Positions 34,746-43,234 are shown, numbered from the stretch's first letter. The stretch is DNA of 64,000 nucleotides from Streptomyces colonosanans (GCF_001866645.1 NZ_MLYP01000017.1:1-64000), one strand, 5' to 3'. Translations and numbers: made by a program. Notes: a model not told the origin generated them from the letters alone.

Positions 34746-34766
34746 CGACCGACATAATGTCGGTCG
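34746..34766 (+). promoter_or_regulatory. Palindrome that contains the ctaE start codon
   Basis: Arms CGACCGACAT (34746-34755) and ATGTCGGTCG (34757-34766) around a single A. The right arm begins with the ATG of ctaE. It may be an operator at the transcription start or a hairpin that hides the start codon. Confidence 0.6.
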
Positions 34767-35377
34767 TGGCGACAGCAACGACAGTAGAAACCGGGCACGC
34801 GCACCCGTCGGTCAATCGACCGAACCTCACCAGCGTCGGAACCATCATCTGGTTGAGTTCCGAGCTGATGTTCTTCGCGGCCCTCTTCGCGATGTACTTC
34901 ACCCTGCGATCGGTGACCGGGCCGACTCACTGGAAGGAGATGGCGAGTCATCTCAACTTCCCGTTCTCGGCGACGAACACCACGATCCTGGTGCTTTCCT
35001 CTCTCACCTGCCAGCTCGGCGTCTTTGCCGCCGAACGCGGGGACGTGAAGAAGCTCCGGGGCTGGTTCATCGTCACCTTCATCATGGGTGCGATCTTCGT
35101 CGGCGGGCAGATCTTCGAGTACACCGAGCTGGTCAAGAAGGACGGCCTCTCGCTCTCCTCTGACCCGTACGGTTCGGTGTTCTACCTGACCACCGGATTC
35201 CACGGCCTGCACGTGACGGGTGGTCTCATCGCCTTCCTGCTGGTCCTCGGGCGCACCTACGCGGCGAAGAGGTTCACTCACGAGCAGGCAACCGCCGCCA
35301 TCGTCGTGTCCTACTACTGGCACTTCGTCGATGTCGTCTGGATCGGCCTCTTCGCCACGATCTACATGATCAAGTAA
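34757..35377 (+). CDS. ctaE: Cytochrome c oxidase subunit III
   Basis: A 206-residue membrane subunit with five hydrophobic segments and the family stretches [37 protein letters not shown] and [15 protein letters not shown], ending in [15 protein letters not shown]. It stabilises subunit I and its proton path. The ATG at 34757 lies inside a palindrome, with the nearest purine-rich stretch (GAGGGCGAG) about 20 bases upstream; a GTG three codons later is an alternative. It precedes qcrCAB by 113 bases on the same strand. Confidence 0.95.
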   Translation: MSVVATATTVETGHAHPSVNRPNLTSVGTIIWLSSELMFFAALFAMYFTLRSVTGPTHWKEMASHLNFPFSATNTTILVLSSLTCQLGVFAAERGDVKKLRGWFIVTFIMGAIFVGGQIFEYTELVKKDGLSLSSDPYGSVFYLTTGFHGLHVTGGLIAFLLVLGRTYAAKRFTHEQATAAIVVSYYWHFVDVVWIGLFATIYMIK

Positions 35378-35490
35378 TCGGGCGTCGCTATGGGCGGACG
35401 GTCACCCGATCGGGGGGAACCGATCGCCCGCGACGACACGATCAATTTCCAGAAGCATCGACGCAGAAGATCCTGACACCGGGGTAATCC

Positions 35491-36303
35491 GTGAAAAAGC
35501 TCTCCGCACGACGACGCCATCCGCTGGCGGCTGTCGTCGTTCTACTCCTCGCGCTGGCGGCCACCGGGGGGCTGTACGCCGCGTTCGCGCCCGCGAGCAA
35601 GGCACAGGCCGATGAGACCGCCCAGTCCCTCGCCATCGAAGAGGGCAAGAAGCTCTACCGGGTGGGCTGCGCCAGCTGCCACGGCACCGGCGGTCAGGGC
35701 AGCTCCGATGGCCCGACCCTGGTCGGTGTGGGCGCCGCGAACGTGGACTTCCAGGTGGGCACCGGCCGTATGCCGGCCGCCACCTCCCAGGGCGCCCAGG
35801 CGCCGCGGAAGAAGATCATCTACACGCAGGCCGAGATCGACCAGCTTGCGGCGTACGTCGCCTCGCTCGGCGCCGGCCCGGCCGTGCCGACGACGAACGA
35901 CTACAGCCCCAATGGTGCCGACATCGCCAAGGGTGGCGAGCTCTTCCGCACCAACTGCGCGCAGTGCCACAACTTCACCGGTAAGGGTGGCGCGCTGACG
36001 CACGGCAAGTTCGCGCCGAGCCTTGAGGGTGTCGCCCCTAAGCACATCTACGAGGCCATGCAGATCGGCCCGCAGAACATGCCGTCCTTCCCCGACACCA
36101 CGCTGTCGCAGCAGAACAAGAAGGACATCGTCGCGTACCTCGACGCGGTCAACAGTGACCAGACCAAGAGCCCGGGCGGTCTCCAGCTGGGCGGCCTCGG
36201 TCCGGTCTCCGAGGGCCTGTTCGCCTGGATCTTCGGACTCGGCACGATGATCGCGGTCGCCGTCTGGGTCGCCGCTCGGACCGCAAAGGCCAAGAAGTCA
36301 TGA
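35491..36303 (+). CDS. qcrC: Diheme cytochrome c subunit of the bcc complex
   Basis: A 270-residue protein with an N-terminal signal-anchor (residues 12-34), two c-type heme sites, Cys60-x-x-Cys63-His64 and Cys156-x-x-Cys159-His160, with probable Met axial ligands (GRMPAAT; QNMPSFP), and a C-terminal membrane segment (about 236-260). It replaces soluble cytochrome c by handing electrons directly to CuA in the supercomplex. The GTG at 35491 is the only fitting start. Its stop overlaps the qcrA ATG. Confidence 0.96.
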   Translation: MKKLSARRRHPLAAVVVLLLALAATGGLYAAFAPASKAQADETAQSLAIEEGKKLYRVGCASCHGTGGQGSSDGPTLVGVGAANVDFQVGTGRMPAATSQGAQAPRKKIIYTQAEIDQLAAYVASLGAGPAVPTTNDYSPNGADIAKGGELFRTNCAQCHNFTGKGGALTHGKFAPSLEGVAPKHIYEAMQIGPQNMPSFPDTTLSQQNKKDIVAYLDAVNSDQTKSPGGLQLGGLGPVSEGLFAWIFGLGTMIAVAVWVAARTAKAKKS

Positions 36304-37358
36304 GTAGCCAAGACATTCCAGAAGAGAACCTGCCCGCTGCGCAGGAGACCACGCTCGACAAGGTGACGGGCGCGGACGAGAAACACCCGTTCGCGGACCC
36401 GGGTCTCCCGCCCCACGAGCACCGTATCCAGGACATCGACGAGCGGGCAGCCAAGCGCTCCGAGCGCACGGTCGCCCTGCTGTTCACGGTGTCGATGCTG
36501 GCCACCATCGGCTTCATCGCGTCGTTCGTCGCCTTCCCCGCCGACAAGTCGATCTACGTCTTCCCGATCGGCCACATCAGCGCGCTCAACTTCTCGCTGG
36601 GCCTGACCCTGGGCGTGGCGCTGTTCGCGATCGGCGCGGGCGCGGTCCACTGGGCCCGCACCCTCATGTCCGATGTGGAGGTCGCCGACGAGCGCCACCC
36701 GATCGAGGCCTCCCCCGAGGTCAAGTCGAAGGTCCTCGACGACTTCCGGCAGGGTGCCAAGGAGTCCGCGCTCGGCCGTCGCAAGCTGATCCGCAACACG
36801 ATGCTCGGCGCGCTGACCCTGGTGCCGCTCTCCGGCGTCGTCCTGCTGCGCGACCTCGGCCCGCTGCCCGAGACGAAGCTGCGCCACACCGCCTGGCGCA
36901 GAGGCAAGCTCCTCGTCAACATGAACACGAACCAGCCGATGCGTCCCTCGGACGTCGCGGTCGGCTCGCTCACCTTCGCCAAGCCCGAGGGCCTGGAGGA
37001 GCACGACGAGGAATTCCAGAACGAGATCGCCAAGGCGGCCCTGATGCTCGTCCGGCTGCAGCCGGACGACATCAAGGACAAGAAGGAACTCGAGTGGTCC
37101 CACGAGGGCATCGTGGCCTACTCGAAGATCTGCACCCACGTCGGTTGCCCGATCTCCCTCTACGAGCAGCAGACGCATCACGTCCTCTGCCCGTGTCACC
37201 AGTCCACCTTCGACCTCTCCGACGGTGCCCGGGTCATCTTCGGCCCGGCCGGTCACGCCCTGCCGCAGCTGCGCATCGGCGTCAACGCAGACGGTTACCT
37301 CGAAGCGCTCGGCGACTTCGAAGAGCCCGTCGGTCCTGCTTTCTGGGAGCGCGGATGA
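36300..37358 (+). CDS. qcrA: Rieske iron-sulfur subunit of the bcc complex
   Basis: A 352-residue actinobacterial Rieske protein with three membrane segments (about 56-80, 98-120, 166-185) instead of one, and a C-terminal Rieske domain. The [2Fe-2S] ligands are Cys278 and His280 (CTHVGC) plus Cys297 and His300 (CPCHQS), with the disulfide pair Cys283/Cys299. It oxidises menaquinol and passes an electron to QcrC. The ATG overlaps the qcrC stop, and its own stop overlaps qcrB (ATGA). Confidence 0.96.
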   Translation: MSSQDIPEENLPAAQETTLDKVTGADEKHPFADPGLPPHEHRIQDIDERAAKRSERTVALLFTVSMLATIGFIASFVAFPADKSIYVFPIGHISALNFSLGLTLGVALFAIGAGAVHWARTLMSDVEVADERHPIEASPEVKSKVLDDFRQGAKESALGRRKLIRNTMLGALTLVPLSGVVLLRDLGPLPETKLRHTAWRRGKLLVNMNTNQPMRPSDVAVGSLTFAKPEGLEEHDEEFQNEIAKAALMLVRLQPDDIKDKKELEWSHEGIVAYSKICTHVGCPISLYEQQTHHVLCPCHQSTFDLSDGARVIFGPAGHALPQLRIGVNADGYLEALGDFEEPVGPAFWERG

Positions 37359-38992
37359 GCACTACGACGACCAACGACTCCGGCGCGCGCCGAGCGGCGC
37401 CGGCCGGAGAGCGCCTGGCGGACTGGGCCGACGGCCGCCTGGGGATCTACTCCCTGGCCAAGTCCAACATGCGCAAGATCTTCCCCGACCACTGGTCGTT
37501 CATGTTGGGTGAGGTCTGCCTCTACAGCTTCATCATCATCATCCTCACGGGTGTGTACCTGACGCTGTTCTTCCACCCGTCGATGAACGAGGTGGTGTAC
37601 AACGGCAGTTACGTCCCGCTGCAGGGACAGCTGATGAGTGAGGCGTTCAACTCGACGCTGCACATCAGCTTCGACGTCCGCGGCGGTCTGCTGATCCGGC
37701 AGATCCACCACTGGGCGGCGCTGATCTTCCTCGCCGGCATGTTCGTGCACATGATGCGCGTGTTCTTCACGGGCGCGTTCCGCAAGCCGCGTGAGATCAA
37801 CTGGCTGTTCGGCTTCCTGCTGTTCGTCCTGGGCATGTTCACCGGCTTCACCGGTTACTCGCTTCCGGACGACCTGCTCTCCGGCACCGGTGTCCGCTTC
37901 ATGGAGGGCGCGATCCTGTCCGTGCCGATCGTGGGCACGTACATCTCGTTCTTCCTCTTCGGCGGCGAGTTCCCGGGGCACGACTTCGTGGCCCGCTTCT
38001 ACTCGATCCACATCCTGCTGCTGCCGGGCATCATGCTCGGCCTGATGGTGGGTCACCTGATCCTGGTCTTCTACCACAAGCACACGCAGTTCGCGGGCCC
38101 CGGCAAGACGAACAACAACGTCGTCGGTATGCCGCTGCTGCCGGTGTACATGGCCAAGGCCGGAGGCTTCTTCTTCCTGGTCTTCGGTGTCATCGCGGCC
38201 GTCGCTGCGATCGCCACGATCAACCCGATCTGGGCCATCGGCCCCTATCGTTCGGACCAGGTGTCCACGGGCGCTCAGCCCGACTGGTACATGGGCTTTG
38301 CCGAGGGTCTGATCCGTGCGATGCCGGGCTGGGAGATCAACATCTGGGGCCACACGCTCGTCCTGGGTGTGTTCATCCCGCTGGTGATCTTCCCGCTGGT
38401 CCTCGCCGCGATCGCGGTCTACCCGTTCATCGAGTCGTGGGTCACGGGCGACAAGCGCGAGCACCACATCCTGGACCGCCCGCGCAACGCGCCGACGCGC
38501 ACCGCCTTCGGTGTCGCGTGGATCACCGCGTACATGGTGATGCTGGTCGGTGGTGGCAACGACCTGTGGGCCACGCACTTCCACCTGTCGATCAACGCGG
38601 TCACCTGGTTCGTCCGGATCGCGTTCTTCGCCGGACCGGTCGTCGCGTTCGTCGCCACCAAGCGGATCTGCCTCGGCCTTCAGCGCCGCGACCGCGACAA
38701 GGTGCTGCACGGCCGCGAGTCGGGCATCATCAAGCGGCTGCCGCACGGTGAGTTCATCGAGGTCCACGAGCCGCTCAGCCAGGAGCAGCTGCACACGCTC
38801 ACCGCGCACGAGCAGTACGTGCCGGTCGAGATCGGTCCGCTGGTCGACGAGCACGGCGTCGAGCGGAAGCTCAAGGGCTCGGAGAAGCTTCGCGCGAAGC
38901 TGAGCAGCGCCTACTACGGGGAGCTGAACCAGATCTCCAAGCCCACGGCTGACGAGTACAAGGAGATCACGAGCGGCCACGGCCACCACTGA
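37355..38992 (+). CDS. qcrB: Cytochrome b subunit of the bcc complex
   Basis: A 545-residue quinol-oxidising subunit. Helices B and D carry the heme histidines (LHISFDVRGGLLIRQIHHWAA; YSIHILLLPGIMLGLMVGHL). A quinol-site region PDWYMGFAEGLIR takes the place of the PEWY motif. After eight core helices there is an actinobacterial C-terminal extension of about 120 residues that ends His-rich (GHGHH). The ATG overlaps the qcrA stop. A clear hairpin ends the ctaE-qcrCAB unit. Confidence 0.96.
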   Translation: MSTTTTNDSGARRAAPAGERLADWADGRLGIYSLAKSNMRKIFPDHWSFMLGEVCLYSFIIIILTGVYLTLFFHPSMNEVVYNGSYVPLQGQLMSEAFNSTLHISFDVRGGLLIRQIHHWAALIFLAGMFVHMMRVFFTGAFRKPREINWLFGFLLFVLGMFTGFTGYSLPDDLLSGTGVRFMEGAILSVPIVGTYISFFLFGGEFPGHDFVARFYSIHILLLPGIMLGLMVGHLILVFYHKHTQFAGPGKTNNNVVGMPLLPVYMAKAGGFFFLVFGVIAAVAAIATINPIWAIGPYRSDQVSTGAQPDWYMGFAEGLIRAMPGWEINIWGHTLVLGVFIPLVIFPLVLAAIAVYPFIESWVTGDKREHHILDRPRNAPTRTAFGVAWITAYMVMLVGGGNDLWATHFHLSINAVTWFVRIAFFAGPVVAFVATKRICLGLQRRDRDKVLHGRESGIIKRLPHGEFIEVHEPLSQEQLHTLTAHEQYVPVEIGPLVDEHGVERKLKGSEKLRAKLSSAYYGELNQISKPTADEYKEITSGHGHH

Positions 38993-39015
38993 TCGCTGCG
39001 CGCCACGCCACGGCC

Positions 39016-39050
39016 GAAGGACCCCGTCCATGAACCGGACGGGGTCCTTC
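39016..39050 (+). terminator. Terminator after qcrB
   Basis: Perfect 14-bp arms (39016-39029 and 39037-39050) with a 7-base loop, 23 bases after the qcrB stop. Confidence 0.85.
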
Positions 39051-39068
39051 GTCGTCCCTGGCGCTGGA

Positions 39069-39074
39069 TAGGCT
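39069..39074 (+). promoter_or_regulatory. Candidate -10 box of trpD
   Basis: TAGGCT, 52 bases before the ATG at 39127. Transcription from it would begin just at or after the GTG at 39079, which argues against that GTG as start codon. Confidence 0.35.
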
Positions 39075-39126
39075 GGACGTGGCAGAGACCCGCGTCCCGT
39101 TCGGGACGCCGACCATGGAGCGGCTT

Positions 39127-40191
39127 ATGAGCGCTGTGACCCCCGCTGGAGGCGACACCGCGGCGGGCCGTTCCTGGCCCGTGTTGCTGAACGGCCTGCT
39201 GGAGGGCCGGAACCTCACCGCGGACGACACCGCCTGGGCGATGGACCTGATCATGCGCGGCGAGGCGACCGACGTGCAGATCGCCGGGTTCGCGGTGTCC
39301 CTGCGTGCCAAGGGGGAGACCGTCGAGGAGATCTCCGGCTGTGTGCGGGCGCTGTACGAGCACGCGAGCGTGATCGAGGTGCCGGGGCGCACGGTCGACA
39401 TCGTCGGCACGGGTGGCGACGGCGCGAAGACGGTGAACATCTCCACCATGTCGTCGATCGTCGTCGCCGGCACCGGTGCGAAGGTCGTCAAGCACGGCAG
39501 CCGGGCCGCGTCCTCGGCGTCCGGGGCCTCCGACGTCCTGGAGAAGCTCGGCGTCAATCTGGAGCTGACGCCACGGCGGGTCGCGGAGGTCGCGGAGGAG
39601 GCCGGGATCACCTTCTGCTTCGCGGCGAAGTTCCACCCGGCGCTGCGGCATGTCGCCGCCGCCCGGGGGCAGTTGGGGATTCGCACCGTGTTCAACTTCC
39701 TCGGTCCGCTGGCCAACCCGGCGCAGGTGAAGGCCCAGGCCGTCGGTGTCGCCGATCCGCGCATGGCGCCGATCATGGCGGGTGTCTTCGCCGAACGCGG
39801 CAACTCGTCGCTGGTGTTCCGTGGCGACGACGGCCTGGACGAGCTGACGACGACCTCCACGTCCCGGGTGTGGATCGTCCGTGACGGCAAGGTCACCGAG
39901 GAGGCCTTCGACCCGCGCGACGTCGGTATCGAGCTGGTGCCGGTGGAGGCGCTGCGGGGCGCCGACGCGTCGTACAACGCGGATGTCGCGCGGCGGCTGC
40001 TCGCGGGCGAGACGGGGCCCGTACGGGATGCGGTGCTGTTGAACTCGGCGGCGGCACTGGTGGCGCTGGAGCCCACGGGGGCACCCCTGGCCGAGCAGAT
40101 CCGCGCCGGGATGCAGAAGGCTGCGGAGTCCATCGACTCGGGGGCGGCCAGGCGGACGCTGGAGCGCTGGGTGGACGTGAGCAACGCGTAG
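39127..40191 (+). CDS. trpD: Anthranilate phosphoribosyltransferase
   Basis: Second step of tryptophan synthesis: anthranilate plus PRPP gives phosphoribosyl-anthranilate. The 354-residue protein has the glycosyltransferase family 3 helical N-terminal domain ([20 protein letters not shown]), the PRPP loop [34 protein letters not shown] and LGPLANP. The ATG at 39127 has GGAG 6 bases upstream; a GTG at 39079 would add 16 residues outside the family pattern. No other trp gene is nearby. A hairpin follows. Confidence 0.94.
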   Translation: MSAVTPAGGDTAAGRSWPVLLNGLLEGRNLTADDTAWAMDLIMRGEATDVQIAGFAVSLRAKGETVEEISGCVRALYEHASVIEVPGRTVDIVGTGGDGAKTVNISTMSSIVVAGTGAKVVKHGSRAASSASGASDVLEKLGVNLELTPRRVAEVAEEAGITFCFAAKFHPALRHVAAARGQLGIRTVFNFLGPLANPAQVKAQAVGVADPRMAPIMAGVFAERGNSSLVFRGDDGLDELTTTSTSRVWIVRDGKVTEEAFDPRDVGIELVPVEALRGADASYNADVARRLLAGETGPVRDAVLLNSAAALVALEPTGAPLAEQIRAGMQKAAESIDSGAARRTLERWVDVSNA

Positions 40192-40205
40192 CGCTCCGGG
40201 GTGGC

Positions 40206-40232
40206 GCGGAGCCCGGCACGGCCGGGCTCCGC
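40206..40232 (+). terminator. Terminator of trpD
   Basis: Perfect 12-bp arms (40206-40217 and 40221-40232) with loop ACG, 14 bases after the trpD stop. Confidence 0.8.
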
Positions 40233-40332
40233 TGGTCGTTGCGCGCCGCGGCGGTGGGGACCGGGTGCGGTATGTCCCGGCATCCGGACAGAAGTTGCGG
40301 CCCGGCGATCACGTCACGTACGGTCCTGATCA

Positions 40333-40448
40333 GGTCATGAGCGACAGTCATTCGGCCCCGGCCGGCTGTCCGGCAACCCTCCGTCCGTGGCGGGGTGCCC
40401 CGGGTGAAGACCAGGCCGCAGGCAGCGAGGTCTGCGGCAAGCGCGGAC
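40333..40448 (+). ncRNA. SAM-IV riboswitch
   Basis: Matches the SAM-IV aptamer pattern as I know it: GGTCATGAGCGACAG at the 5' side, CCGGCAACCCTCC, GGGGTGCCCCGGGTGA, the closing GACCAGG, and the downstream GCGGCAAGCGCGG that forms the 3' pseudoknot part. It binds S-adenosylmethionine and lies upstream of a group II cysteine desulfurase-like gene. Immediately after it, GGACCCC (40445-40451) can pair with GGGGTCC (40463-40469), overlapping the aptamer end; this is a likely expression platform. A strong ribosome site and a six-codon ORF follow. Confidence 0.9.
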
Positions 40449-40760
40449 CCCTCGCGTCACCAGGGGTCCTGGTCGTTCGAGGGAGCCTTCCGTGAGCAAG
40501 CGAATGCGCTAGGTCCTGTCGTCACACTCCCGTCGTCCGCCGGGAGGGCGGGCTCGCGGCCGCGTGGGCCGGCACCGCCCGCGCGAGCGAAGCCGACGTC
40601 CATGGCGTCGTGGGGCGGGCGGGAGTCCGGCGACAGGACCTGGGGCCCAGAGCCCCGCCTCCGCATCCTTCTTTCACCCATCCTGTGCCGCTGACGCAGG
40701 CGCGCCCCGGCGCGTGCCGCCCGGCACGGTGATTCCGCCTGCTTTCACGGGAGTACACCC
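40449..40760 (+). promoter_or_regulatory. Structured leader between the SAM-IV aptamer and its gene
   Basis: About 310 bases of non-coding leader. It holds a mini-ORF, then a long-range stem AGGTCCTGTCG (40511-40521) / CGACAGGACCT (40631-40641), extended by ACTCCCG (40526-40532) / CGGGAGT (40620-40626), with an inner stem GCTCGCG (40552-40558) / CGCGAGC (40582-40588). A further hairpin GGGGC/GCCCC (40642-40656) is followed by a C/T-rich stretch. This looks like an attenuation or translation-control structure. Confidence 0.6.
40492..40512 (+). CDS. Six-codon leader ORF
   Basis: GTG-AGC-AAG-CGA-ATG-CGC-TAG (VSKRMR, start read as Met) with a strong ribosome site GAGGGAG six bases upstream. Its stop codon overlaps the left arm of the long-range stem that begins at 40511, so ribosomes ending here would disturb that stem. 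Too short for a product; a regulatory leader is the simplest reading. Confidence 0.5.
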   Translation: MSKRMR

Positions 40761-42137
40761 ATGTCCGTTCTCACCGCTGCCGCCGACCGGTCCGTTTGTG
40801 CCCCGCTGCCCGTTCTGGGGCGAGATGTCACCGTCCCGCTCGTCACCGGCGACGAGGTCACCTACGCCGCGCTCGACTACGCGGCCAGCGCCCCGGCGCT
40901 GCAGCGGGTCTGGGACGACGTGGCGGCGTACGCGCCGTACTACGGCAGCGTCCACCGTGGTGCCGGGTATCTCTCGCGGCTGTCCACCGACCTCTTCGAG
41001 AACGCCCGCAAGACGGTCGCCGAGTTCCTCGACTGCCGGGACGGCGACGAGGTGATCTTCACCCGGTCCACCACCGACTCGCTCAATCTCCTCGCCGCCA
41101 CCCTTCCGGCCGACTGCCGGGTCTTCGTCTTCGAGACCGAGCACCACGCCTCCCTGCTGCCCTGGCGGGAGGCGCGGGTCACCTACCTCGACGCGCCGCG
41201 CTCCGCGCGTCAGGCCGTCCAGACCCTGGAGCGCGCCCTCGCCGACCGGGCCCCTTCCCCAAGCTCTCAACTTCGTTCGAGCGAGGGAGGCCCCAATGGC
41301 CCGGCCCTCGTCTGCGTCACCGGCGCCTCCAACGTCACCGGCGAGCTGTGGCCCGTACGCGAGCTCGCGGCAGCCGCCCACGCGCACGGCGCCCGGATCG
41401 TCCTGGACGCCGCCCAGCTCGCCCCGCACCACCCGGTGTCTGTCCGCGACCTCGACGTCGACTGGGTCGCCTTCTCCGGCCACAAGCTGTACGCCCCCTT
41501 CGGCTCCGGCGTCCTGGCCGGCCGCGCCGACTGGCTGCGCGAGGCCGAGCCGTACCTCGCGGGCGGCGGCGCCAGCCGCAGGGTCACCCGGCGTACGGAC
41601 GGGGGAGTGGACGTCGAGTGGCACGAGACCGCCGCCCGGCACGAGGCCGGCTCGCCCAACGTCATCGGCGCCTACTCCATCGCCGCGGCCTGCCGAGTCC
41701 TCACCGAGGCCGGCTTCGCGTCGCTGGTCGCCCGTGAACAGAACCTGATCCGCAAGGTCAGGGACGGGCTCGCCGAGATCCCGGAGGTCACGGTGCTCTC
41801 CCTCTTCGGCGACGACGCGCCCCGCGTCGGAGTGATCTCGTTCGTCGTCGAGGGGTGGAACAGCTCCCGCTTCGCCGCCGCGCTCTCCGCCGAGTACGGC
41901 ATCGGTGTGCGGGACGGCCTGTTCTGCGCCCACCCGCTGGTACGCACCCTGCTCGGCAGCGATCCGCAGACGCAGGGCGAGTGCGGAGCCCCCGAGACCG
42001 CGCCCGGTGAGCAGTCCCTCCACGCGATCCGCGTCAGCTTCGGTGCGGGAACCCCCGACGAGCACGTCGAGCGCTTCGTCCGCGCGGTCGGGGAGCTCGT
42101 CGGCGACGGCGCGCGGCGGGAGCAGTCAGGGCGCTAG
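40761..42137 (+). CDS. Group II cysteine desulfurase-like PLP enzyme (class V aminotransferase)
   Basis: A 458-residue protein with the SufS-type layout: Lys242 in FSGHKLYAP binds PLP, and Cys389 in VRDGLFCAHPL matches the group II catalytic motif (RxGxxCAxPL). Relatives release sulfur or selenium from cysteine or selenocysteine. Residues about 164-180 (PSPSSQLRSSEGGPNG) are an in-frame insert encoded by a dispersed repeat and replace a loop. The ATG at 40761 follows ACGGGAG. Control by the upstream SAM-IV riboswitch ties it to sulfur amino-acid supply. It ends 4 bases into the convergent Lrp-type gene. Confidence 0.86.
   Translation: MSVLTAAADRSVCAPLPVLGRDVTVPLVTGDEVTYAALDYAASAPALQRVWDDVAAYAPYYGSVHRGAGYLSRLSTDLFENARKTVAEFLDCRDGDEVIFTRSTTDSLNLLAATLPADCRVFVFETEHHASLLPWREARVTYLDAPRSARQAVQTLERALADRAPSPSSQLRSSEGGPNGPALVCVTGASNVTGELWPVRELAAAAHAHGARIVLDAAQLAPHHPVSVRDLDVDWVAFSGHKLYAPFGSGVLAGRADWLREAEPYLAGGGASRRVTRRTDGGVDVEWHETAARHEAGSPNVIGAYSIAAACRVLTEAGFASLVAREQNLIRKVRDGLAEIPEVTVLSLFGDDAPRVGVISFVVEGWNSSRFAAALSAEYGIGVRDGLFCAHPLVRTLLGSDPQTQGECGAPETAPGEQSLHAIRVSFGAGTPDEHVERFVRAVGELVGDGARREQSGR
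41256..41297. repeat. Dispersed repeat core inside the desulfurase-like gene
   Basis: The stretch CCCCAAGCTCT...TTCGAGCGAGGGAGGCCCC resembles the core of the elements at 47569-47705 and 51505-51707. It is kept in frame and adds about 15 residues to the protein. Confidence 0.65.
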
Positions 42138-42415
42138 TTGTCCAGGCCGATCGCGAACGCCGCCTCCAGGTCGTGCTGGGAGTACGTGCGGAAGGCGACG
42201 TGGGTGTCCGTGGCCCGGACGCCCGGGATCTTGCTGATCCGGCCGGGGATGACGTCCGCCAGGTCGTCGTGGGCCTTCACCCGGACCATGGCGATGAGGT
42301 CGTACGTACCGGTGACGGAGAAAACCTCGCTGACGCAGTCCAGCGCGGCGATCGACTCGGCGATCTCGGGAATCCGGTCCACGCTGGTCTTGATGAGCAC
42401 GATCGCGGTGATCAC
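42134..42415 (-). CDS. Stand-alone Lrp/AsnC ligand-binding (RAM) domain
   Basis: A 93-residue protein consisting only of the Lrp/AsnC effector domain (MITAIVLIKTSVDRIPEI, DLIAMVRVKAHDDLADVI, THVAFRTYS). There is no DNA-binding helix-turn-helix. Such proteins form oligomers that bind amino acids, and their partners are unknown. The GTG at 42415 overlaps the stop of the rhomboid gene (GTGA), so the two are coupled. Confidence 0.88.
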   Translation of the reverse strand: MITAIVLIKTSVDRIPEIAESIAALDCVSEVFSVTGTYDLIAMVRVKAHDDLADVIPGRISKIPGVRATDTHVAFRTYSQHDLEAAFAIGLDN

Positions 42416-43143
42416 GGCTGGTGTTCTCCCTCGGGGGCCTTGGCTGGGGTTTTCACCCTACTCGTACGCCCGTAGCGCACCCACGCGTAGACGAAGCCCA
42501 GCGAGAACCCGATCAGGTGGGCGAGGTAGGCGACCCCCGGGCTCTGGGTGGCGCGGCCCGCCGCCAGCCACTGCAGGGTCGCCCAGAAGGGCAGCACCAC
42601 CCAGGCCGGAAAGCGCAGCGGCAGGAAGAGCAGAAACGGGAAGAGACTGGTCACCCGTGCCCTGGGGAACAGGAAGAGGAAGGCGCCGAGCACCGCGGAG
42701 ATCGCCCCGGACGCTCCGACCAGTGTCTGCGCCGAGTCGGCGTTGGCCGCCGCGTACCCCAGCAGCGCCAGAAAGCCGCAGCCCAGGTAGAACAGGGCGA
42801 ACTCCAGGCGGCCCATCCGCTCCTCGGTCATCGCCCCGAAGACGTGGAGGAAGAGCATGTTGCCCAGCAGATGCACCCAGCTGCCGTGCACGAACAGCGC
42901 CGTCGCGGGGCTGAGGGCGGCCCGTGCCGCCCCGCTGAACAGTTCCTCGGGGACCACGCCCCAGCGGGCGAAATAGGCGCGTTGCGCGGCGAGCAGCGCG
43001 TCCCCGGTGCCGTACACCGGATTCAGGCCCGCGGCCGGTCCGATCACGAAGATCAGGCAGCACAGGACGAGCAGTCCGTGTGTCATCGGCGCCGACGGTT
43101 CCCGCAGCGCTCTGGCGGCCGCCCTGCTCCAGGTGCTGATCAT
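42412..43143 (-). CDS. Rhomboid-family intramembrane serine protease
   Basis: A 243-residue six-helix protein. It has HGSWVHLLGNMLFLHVFG in helix 2, the catalytic serine in VGASGAISAVLGA (helix 4) and the catalytic histidine in YLAHLIGFSLGFVYA (helix 6). It should cleave membrane proteins within the bilayer; targets are unknown. The ATG at 43143 (MISTWSRAAARA) is chosen; an ATG four codons earlier is possible. The Lrp-type gene follows with a 4-base overlap. Confidence 0.92.
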   Translation of the reverse strand: MISTWSRAAARALREPSAPMTHGLLVLCCLIFVIGPAAGLNPVYGTGDALLAAQRAYFARWGVVPEELFSGAARAALSPATALFVHGSWVHLLGNMLFLHVFGAMTEERMGRLEFALFYLGCGFLALLGYAAANADSAQTLVGASGAISAVLGAFLFLFPRARVTSLFPFLLFLPLRFPAWVVLPFWATLQWLAAGRATQSPGVAYLAHLIGFSLGFVYAWVRYGRTSRVKTPAKAPEGEHQP

Positions 43144-43228
43144 GGGACAGAGCATGGCGTAACCGGACCTATACGAACAGAGTGCCTCGCCGTTGAAGAC
43201 GGGCGGGCGTCGACTACCCGCCAGGCCG

Positions 43229-43234
43229 TAGGGT
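43229..43234 (+). promoter_or_regulatory. Candidate -10 box of the zinc-ribbon/NYN unit
   Basis: TAGGGT, 65 bases before the ATG at 43300, in the divergent region with the rhomboid gene. Confidence 0.35.

Noticed and set aside
40395..40694. 99-codon frame overlapping the SAM-IV leader
   Set aside because: It runs through the aptamer and the paired leader; its composition follows the RNA structure and not a protein.
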